NCBI GenBank assembly: GCA_964633225.1
Contig: CAZWFQ010000011.1
Coordinates: forward strand, 1-64,000
Direction: 5' to 3'
Source of the DNA: JAKQIM01 sp964633225
GTDB lineage: Bacteria; Chloroflexota; Anaerolineae; Anaerolineales; UBA4823
Length of the DNA: 64,000 nt
Shown piece by piece: positions 59,630-64,000 of the stretch (the stretch's first letter is position 1; each line of letters starts with the position of its first letter). The notes under the pieces were generated by a model. That model saw only the letters and a list, made by a program, of their open reading frames with translations, was not told where the DNA came from and made no database searches. Both the position numbers and the translations under genes were made by a program.

Positions 59630-60472
59630 ATGGCACAACACGAAGAACATTCTGCATACGAATATTTACGACCATCTAAGAGATTCCCCAATGTGTGGTG
59701 CAGCGGCTGCGGTATTGGCGTGGTCATGAGCGCCCTGATCCGGGCCATTGATAACATCGGTCTTGAGAAAGATAATGTGGCCCTGGTTTCAGGGATTGGC
59801 TGTACCGGGCGCATGCCCGTTTACATGGATTTCAATACTATGCACACCACGCATGGGCGAGCGCTGGCTTTTGCCACCGGGCTCAAAATCGCCCGGCCGG
59901 AGTTGAAGGTCATCACCATCATGGGGGATGGCGATGCGCTGGCAATTGGCGGCAACCATTTCATTCACTCGGCCCGTCGCAATATCGGCATCACTGCCAT
60001 CGTGGTCAATAACAATATCTACGGTATGACCGGCGGTCAATACAGCCCCACCACGCCAATTGGCGGGCGCGCCACCACGGCGCCTTACGGCAATATCGAG
60101 CCGCCCATGCCTGTCTGCGAGCTGGCCCAGGCGGCTGGCGCCAGCTACGTGGCCCGCACCACCGTGTACCACGCGGTGGAAATGGAGCGTTACATTGAGC
60201 AGGCCATCCGCAAGGATGGTTTTAGCCTGGTGGAGGCGGTCAGCTACTGCCATACCGGTTATGGGCGCTTGAATAAGCTCGGCACAGCGGTGGATATGAT
60301 GCGAGCCCTTAAAGAGACCAGCATGGCCCAGTCTGCTGCCCAAAAGTTATCTCCTGAAGAACGCGAGCAGAAGATTGTGCGCGGCGTGCTGCATGATGTT
60401 GAGCGGGTTGAGTATACGGCGCGCTATCAGCAGCTCATCGACCAGGTCCAACAGTCGGTTGGCGGGCGGTAA
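59630..60472 (+). CDS. korB: 2-oxoacid:ferredoxin oxidoreductase, beta (TPP-binding) subunit
   Basis: The product has 280 residues from MAQHEE, one base after the alpha stop. The TPP/Mg2+ motif GDGDALAIGGNHF with VVNNNIYGMTGGQYSPTTP (about 105-150) is clear, and CSGCGIGVVMSAL supplies the conserved Cys pair near the start. It carries out oxidative decarboxylation to the acyl-CoA. Order and size agree with four-subunit enzymes of anaerobes. Confidence 0.94.
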   Translation: MAQHEEHSAYEYLRPSKRFPNVWCSGCGIGVVMSALIRAIDNIGLEKDNVALVSGIGCTGRMPVYMDFNTMHTTHGRALAFATGLKIARPELKVITIMGDGDALAIGGNHFIHSARRNIGITAIVVNNNIYGMTGGQYSPTTPIGGRATTAPYGNIEPPMPVCELAQAAGASYVARTTVYHAVEMERYIEQAIRKDGFSLVEAVSYCHTGYGRLNKLGTAVDMMRALKETSMAQSAAQKLSPEEREQKIVRGVLHDVERVEYTARYQQLIDQVQQSVGGR

Positions 60473-60483
60473 AGGAGACGATC

Positions 60484-61044
60484 ATGATGACCAAGAGTAT
60501 CCAAAACGACCGCATTGAGGTCCGCCTGGCAGGCGAGGGCGGGCAGGGCATGATCCTGGCTGCCATCATCCTGGCTGAGGCGGCTGCCATCTACGATGGC
60601 AAAAATGTGACCCAGACCCAGGTTTACGGCCCCGAGGCCCGCGGCGGCGCCAGCAAGGCTGAAGTGGTGATTGCAGATGGCCAAATTGATCATCCCGAGG
60701 TGATCAAGGCGGACGTGCTGGTGGCGATGAGCCAGGAAGCTTGCGACAAATATGCGGGCAACCTGAAGAAAGGCGGCCTGCTGATCGTGGATGAGGAAAA
60801 GGTTGGCCGCATCCCCTCCAACCAAGCAATCAAGATCCCCATCACCCGCCTGGCTGAAGAGCGCAGCGGGCGGATCATTACAGCCAACGTGGTGGCTTTG
60901 GGAGTGTTGGTGGGGCTAACGGATGTTGTTTCTCGGAAGTCGATCGAGAAAGCGGTTTTGGCGCGTGCCCCGAAGGGTACTGAAGATATGAACCGCACTG
61001 CTCTGCTGGCAGGCTTTGAGGCCGCCGACAAAGTTAAGAAATAA
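60484..61044 (+). CDS. korC: 2-oxoacid:ferredoxin oxidoreductase, gamma subunit
   Basis: The product has 186 residues; AAAGGAG six bases before the first of two adjacent ATG codons sets the start. The fold is recognised by VRLAGEGGQGMILAAIILAEAA and TQTQVYGPEARGGASKAEVV, hallmarks of gamma subunits, which bind CoA and complete the complex. It is the last gene of the operon and is followed by a long hairpin. Confidence 0.94.
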   Translation: MMTKSIQNDRIEVRLAGEGGQGMILAAIILAEAAAIYDGKNVTQTQVYGPEARGGASKAEVVIADGQIDHPEVIKADVLVAMSQEACDKYAGNLKKGGLLIVDEEKVGRIPSNQAIKIPITRLAEERSGRIITANVVALGVLVGLTDVVSRKSIEKAVLARAPKGTEDMNRTALLAGFEAADKVKK

Positions 61045-61053
61045 TGGCTTCAA

Positions 61054-61088
61054 GGGGTAGTCCCAAACAGTGCTTTTGGGACTACCCC
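61054..61088. terminator. Hairpin ending the oxidoreductase operon
   Basis: A perfect 14-bp stem (61054-61067 with 61075-61088, GGGGTAGTCCCAAA against its complement) around a 7-base loop lies 10 bases after the korC stop. The T-tract is missing, so termination may need a factor. Confidence 0.7.
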
Positions 61089-61094
61089 AGCCCC

Positions 61095-61123
61095 TTGACG
61101 GGTTTTGCCGGACGGCATACAAT
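61095..61123 (+). promoter_or_regulatory. Promoter of the cobalamin-uptake operon
   Basis: TTGACG (61095-61100), 17 bases and TACAAT (61118-61123); identical in both hexamers to the TetR operon promoter. The start would be near 61130, just ahead of the riboswitch. Confidence 0.82.
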
Positions 61124-61164
61124 AACCTCTCAATGTGATCCTTGTGGTCACTACATAACCTCCA

Positions 61165-61320
61165 ACCCAGGTGTTCTGCCCCCGGATGGGCAGGCGATTT
61201 CTGAAAAGTTCAGAAATCCGGCGAAGCCGGTGTAAGTCCGGCGCTGTTGCGCAACTGTGATTGGTCGAACCTGCATGGTCCGGCCAACAGCCAGGTCGCC
61301 CGACTGGGATGGGTTCACCG
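61165..61320 (+). ncRNA. Cobalamin riboswitch
   Basis: The conserved core GCCGGTGTAAGTCCGGCGCT followed by GTTGCGCAACTGTGA (61214-61260) and the B12-box-like AGCCAGGTCGCCCGAC (61289-61304) identify an adenosyl/hydroxocobalamin-sensing RNA. The 5' GGTGTTCTGCCCC stem lies near 61170. A transcription terminator follows at 61374, so B12 binding should stop transcription before the 61462 gene. The exact 5' and 3' limits are approximate. Confidence 0.92.
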
Positions 61321-61373
61321 AGCCTCGCAGAAAGGAGTTGGGAACGTATCATATGGGCATATTTACCTGATCC

Positions 61374-61400
61374 CCCCTGTCTTTCGCGACAGGGGTTTTT
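61374..61400 (+). terminator. Intrinsic terminator of the cobalamin riboswitch
   Basis: An 8-bp stem (61374-61381 with 61388-61395, CCCCTGTC against its complement), a 6-base loop and five T at 61396-61400 lie between the riboswitch and the first gene. This is the expected off-switch expression platform. Confidence 0.9.
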
Positions 61401-61461
61401 GGTTAATGATCGTAGACGATCGTACAATTTAAGTTGGATTATCTTAAGATTGGAATAGACA

Positions 61462-63141
61462 ATGAATTCTAGAAAATACACCATTCCCATGATCCTGTTC
61501 CTTGGTCTGCTGCTAGCCTTGGCCTGGTTGGCAGTGCCGCCATTGGCGGCTCAAGCCTCCGTGGATCCACAGCAGGCGCCTGAAGCCGCCCTGGCCTATC
61601 TGCAAACCCAGCAGCAGCCGGATGGCGGTATCTTGGGCTTCAGCGGCGTGTCAGACCCTGATACCAGCGCTCGCACCGCCCTGGCTTTGGCCCTGCACGG
61701 CCTGCCTGCCGAGATGCTGACTTCGGCTGAAGGTAGTACGGTATCCACCTACCTGGCTGGTCAGGCCCCGGCTTACGTGCATGATGCCAACGGCCTGCTC
61801 TTCCCGGGGCGCGCCGGCCTGCTGTTGAGTGCTGCATCTATCGCCAACCCTGAGACCACCGTGCTGGGTGGGGTGGACTTGGCGGCCGAATTGGAAGCCA
61901 GCTTCCAGCCTGCCAGTGGTGCCTACAGCACCACGGCCAGCCAGGATTGGTCCAGTGGGGCGGCTTCAGACCTGGGCCAGGCCTGGGCCATCCTGGGCCT
62001 TAGCCTGGCCGGGCGTCCGGTTCCCCTCCAGGCCACCACCTATCTCAGCGTCACCCAATCTGCCGACGGCAGTTGGGGCAGCGGCGACCCCGATACCACT
62101 GCCCTGGTGGTGGTGGCTTTGCTCTCCAGCCGCAACCTGGGCCCGGCCGACAGCCGCATCCAGGATGCGCTGAATTTCTTCAAGACTACCCAGCTTCCCA
62201 ACGGCGGCTGGCGCCCGGCCTGGGATACCGACCCTTTGAACGCCGATACCACCGGCTGGGTTTTGCAGGCCATCCGGGCCGCCGGGCATGATCCGGCTGC
62301 TTGGAGCGCCGCTGGAGGCGATCCGCTCAGCGCTTTGCTGGGCATGCAAAAAGAAGACGGCAGCATTGGCGGTACCTATGTCAACGCCTATTCCACCGCC
62401 GATGCCCTGATCGGCCTGGGTGAGCCGCTGACCGCTTTCTTGCCGCAGGTGCCTGGCGCACACGCTGCCTTGTTGGTGCAGTATGGCGATGGCGAGCGTT
62501 TTACTGCTTGTGTTCCCTTTAGCACCGATGCCCTGACCGGCCTGGAGCTGCTCGAACTGGCGGGCTTGCCACTGGAGACGGTCACTGACCCGTCCCTGGG
62601 CACGGCTGCTTGTGGTATAGGCGGGGTGGGCTGCCCGGCTTCGGATTGTTTCTGCGGCATGCCGGATTATTGGTCTTACTGGCAGCCCAGCGCAGAGGGT
62701 TGGGCTTACGCAGTGGCCGGTATGGATCAGAACATGGCCCAAGATGGCAGCCTGCAGGCCTGGGCCTGGGGGCCTGGTGATCCGCCGCCTGACCTGGGGG
62801 CAGACGCCTTCGGGCAGGTCTGCCCTTACCTGGGCCGCAGTGACATAGCTGGCGAAGATGCCGCCGGCGCCGCCGCCACCCCTTACCCCGAGCCGTCGGG
62901 CGTGATGCCAGTGGTTACTGAGGTTGCCTATCCAGAGCCTGTCACAGGTGAGCCCACGGCCACTTTTACACCCATGCCGGCCCACGTCTCGCCTGCCCCG
63001 CTTCCTACAGATGTGCCCACGCTTGAGGCCCTGCCGCCGGCAACAGAAGGCCAGCCGGTAGCGGCTTACCTGGCCTTTGCGGGCCTGGCTGGTATATTGG
63101 GGGCGGGACTCTTGATCATGCGCCGTAAAGGGAAAAGTTAG
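61462..63141 (+). CDS. Surface-anchored alpha/alpha-barrel (prenyltransferase-repeat) protein, probable cobalamin-binding protein
   Basis: The product has 559 residues. It has a signal peptide (residues 1-33, ending PPLAAQA), then repeats of the squalene-cyclase/prenyltransferase type (about 35-340): QQQPDGGILGFSG, QSADGSWGSGDPDTTAL, QLPNGGWRPAWDTDPLNADTTGWV, QKEDGSIGG. A Cys-containing region (about 345-460) follows, then a Pro/Thr-rich stalk, and a C-terminal membrane helix with basic stop-transfer residues (MRRKGKS). Transcobalamin and intrinsic factor use the same alpha/alpha barrel to hold B12. Control by a B12 riboswitch and an adjacent ECF S component make it a likely surface B12 receptor. 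This function is inferred. Confidence 0.75.
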   Translation: MNSRKYTIPMILFLGLLLALAWLAVPPLAAQASVDPQQAPEAALAYLQTQQQPDGGILGFSGVSDPDTSARTALALALHGLPAEMLTSAEGSTVSTYLAGQAPAYVHDANGLLFPGRAGLLLSAASIANPETTVLGGVDLAAELEASFQPASGAYSTTASQDWSSGAASDLGQAWAILGLSLAGRPVPLQATTYLSVTQSADGSWGSGDPDTTALVVVALLSSRNLGPADSRIQDALNFFKTTQLPNGGWRPAWDTDPLNADTTGWVLQAIRAAGHDPAAWSAAGGDPLSALLGMQKEDGSIGGTYVNAYSTADALIGLGEPLTAFLPQVPGAHAALLVQYGDGERFTACVPFSTDALTGLELLELAGLPLETVTDPSLGTAACGIGGVGCPASDCFCGMPDYWSYWQPSAEGWAYAVAGMDQNMAQDGSLQAWAWGPGDPPPDLGADAFGQVCPYLGRSDIAGEDAAGAAATPYPEPSGVMPVVTEVAYPEPVTGEPTATFTPMPAHVSPAPLPTDVPTLEALPPATEGQPVAAYLAFAGLAGILGAGLLIMRRKGKS

Positions 63142-63147
63142 ACCCTG

Positions 63148-63966
63148 ATGCGCACCCGCCTGTTTGACATCGCCATCCTCCTGGTCAGCACCCTGTCTGG
63201 CCTGTTGGCCCTGCTCTACCCGTTCTTTTTGCCGGCGTTGGCAGGGCAGGCAGCCCCAGGGCGCATGCGCCTGGGCGAGATGCCCGGCTTGATGACGGTC
63301 CTGGTGGGCTTGTGCCTGTTGGTGCTATTGGCCGAGGCCCAGGGGCAGGGCATGCAAACCAAGCTGGTGGCCCTGCTGGGCGTGTTGGTGGCGATCAATT
63401 CGGTGCTGCGCTTTGTAGAGACGGCGATCCCGGGCCCGGGCGGGTTTACGCCGGTCTTCTTCCTGATCATCCTCACGGGCTATGTCTTTGGCGGGCGGGT
63501 GGGCTTTTTGATGGGCGCTCTGACCATGCTGGTTTCGGCCCTGGTGACGGGTGGGGTTGGTCCCTGGCTGCCTGCCCAGATGTTCACCGCCGGATGGGTC
63601 GGCCTGAGCACCCCCCTGGCGCGCCAGCTAGCCAAAGTGGTTCCTCCGGCCCTGAGCCGCCATGCTGAGATTGCCATCCTGGCTGTTTTTAGTGTGGGCT
63701 GGGGTTTCTTGTACGGTGCGCTGATGAACCTGTGGGAATGGCCTTTTATCGTTGGTCCTGAGGCCCAATCCTGGTCTGCGGGGTTGGGCTTCTTGCCAAC
63801 CTTGCAGCGCTATGCTGTGTTTTACCTGGCCACTTCTTTTGCCTGGGACCTGGCGGCGGCCCTGGGCAATCTGCTGTTGGTGTTAGCCTTTGGGGTGCCG
63901 GTGCTGCGGGCACTGCGCCGTTTTCGCCAGCGCTTCACCTTTGTGTACCAGGTGGCGGTGAGTTGA
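63148..63966 (+). CDS. ECF transporter substrate-specificity (S) component, probable cobalamin
   Basis: The product has 272 residues and six to seven membrane helices. GPGGFTPVFFLIILTGYVFGGRVGFLMGALTMLVSALV (about 96-133, region) and LVTGGVGPWLPAQMFTAGWVG are typical of ECF S components, which bind one vitamin and toggle within the ECF module. Its location behind a cobalamin riboswitch and the barrel protein points to cobalamin or a precursor, as in the CbrT group, but the specificity is inferred from context. The stop overlaps the next start (TGATG). Confidence 0.82.
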   Translation: MRTRLFDIAILLVSTLSGLLALLYPFFLPALAGQAAPGRMRLGEMPGLMTVLVGLCLLVLLAEAQGQGMQTKLVALLGVLVAINSVLRFVETAIPGPGGFTPVFFLIILTGYVFGGRVGFLMGALTMLVSALVTGGVGPWLPAQMFTAGWVGLSTPLARQLAKVVPPALSRHAEIAILAVFSVGWGFLYGALMNLWEWPFIVGPEAQSWSAGLGFLPTLQRYAVFYLATSFAWDLAAALGNLLLVLAFGVPVLRALRRFRQRFTFVYQVAVS

Positions 63967-64000
63967 TGCATCCCTGGGCCTGGGGTGCCTGGTTGGCGGC
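63966..64000 (+). CDS. Start of a further gene in the B12-uptake operon, cut by the window edge
   Basis: The ATG at 63966 overlaps the S-component stop, and the eleven visible codons read MHPWAWGAWLA. Tight coupling suggests the ATPase or T component of the ECF transporter; a hydrophobic Trp-rich beginning would fit a T component, but too little is visible for a real call. Confidence 0.5.
   Translation, partial: MHPWAWGAWLA

Overview
The window reads as a scaffold piece from an uncultured, anaerobic, Chloroflexota-like bacterium, probably Anaerolineae-type. I infer this from the moderately high GC content, amino-acid fermentation and ferredoxin-linked oxoacid genes, large tandem cyclase/ATPase/TPR proteins, secreted FG-GAP proteins, and Pro/Thr-rich linkers. 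The phylum is inferred, not proven: no rRNA gene is present. A run of exactly 100 N (35560-35659) shows that this is a gapped assembly.

Layout. (1) 1-5859: the 3' part of a P-type Ca2+ ATPase, an IS5-like transposase relic, then a self-regulated TetR/ABC-exporter operon whose promoter carries two tandem operators. (2) 5888-9616, minus strand: a compact five-gene cation-transport operon (DUF2179 protein, CBS protein, ArsB/NhaD-type transporter, PII-like protein, CaCA exchanger). (3) 9693-18393, minus strand: a LacI-controlled cluster of a fused B12-domain/glutamate-mutase-E-like protein, two paralogous alanine-dehydrogenase-like proteins, an opine dehydrogenase-like protein, an ATP-grasp ligase, and an asparagine-synthetase-like enzyme lacking its glutaminase cysteine. 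Three identical 14-bp palindromes tie the regulator to the cluster. I do not recognise this pathway; it is my main candidate for an undescribed system. (4) 18446-25658, minus strand: DUF389 protein, ClC channel and two CPA-type antiporters, three of the four carrying RCK-type modules. (5) 25818-30140: ArsR regulator, RRM RNA-binding protein with an attenuator-like leader, CarD-like regulator, and a full-length Ca2+ ATPase.

(6) 30425-39354: the complete oxidative ornithine-fermentation operon: ord, ortA, ortB, oraS, oraE (with the assembly gap in its B12 domain), a GlmL/MutL-type reactivating ATPase, ornithine racemase and alanine racemase. L-ornithine becomes D-ornithine, then 2,4-diaminopentanoate, then 2-amino-4-oxopentanoate, then acetyl-CoA plus alanine. 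(7) 39355-41156: an AT-richer PadR/membrane-protein insert and a rearrangement junction where a truncated secreted-protein gene meets a duplicated alr 3' end. (8) 41141-51519: YqeK-like HD hydrolase, a 1401-residue cyclase/ATPase/TPR protein, and a 1812-residue secreted FG-GAP protein with an HExxH motif. (9) 51715-58030: ung, a strongly structured RNA (6S-like, or an rpsU leader), rpsU, infA, an MFS transporter, two HAD paralogues, a methyltransferase and an amidase. (10) 58113-61044: a four-subunit 2-oxoacid:ferredoxin oxidoreductase. (11) 61095-64000: a cobalamin riboswitch with terminator, in front of a surface-anchored alpha/alpha-barrel protein reminiscent of transcobalamin, an ECF S component, and the start of a further gene.

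A cobalamin theme links distant parts of the window. OraSE and the fused mutase-like protein are expected to need B12, the GlmL-like ATPase would reactivate such enzymes, and the riboswitch operon would import the cofactor. A second theme is regulation: the TetR, LacI and PadR genes each sit behind their own near-consensus promoter with paired palindromes over it, and the ArsR promoter has a palindrome in its spacer.
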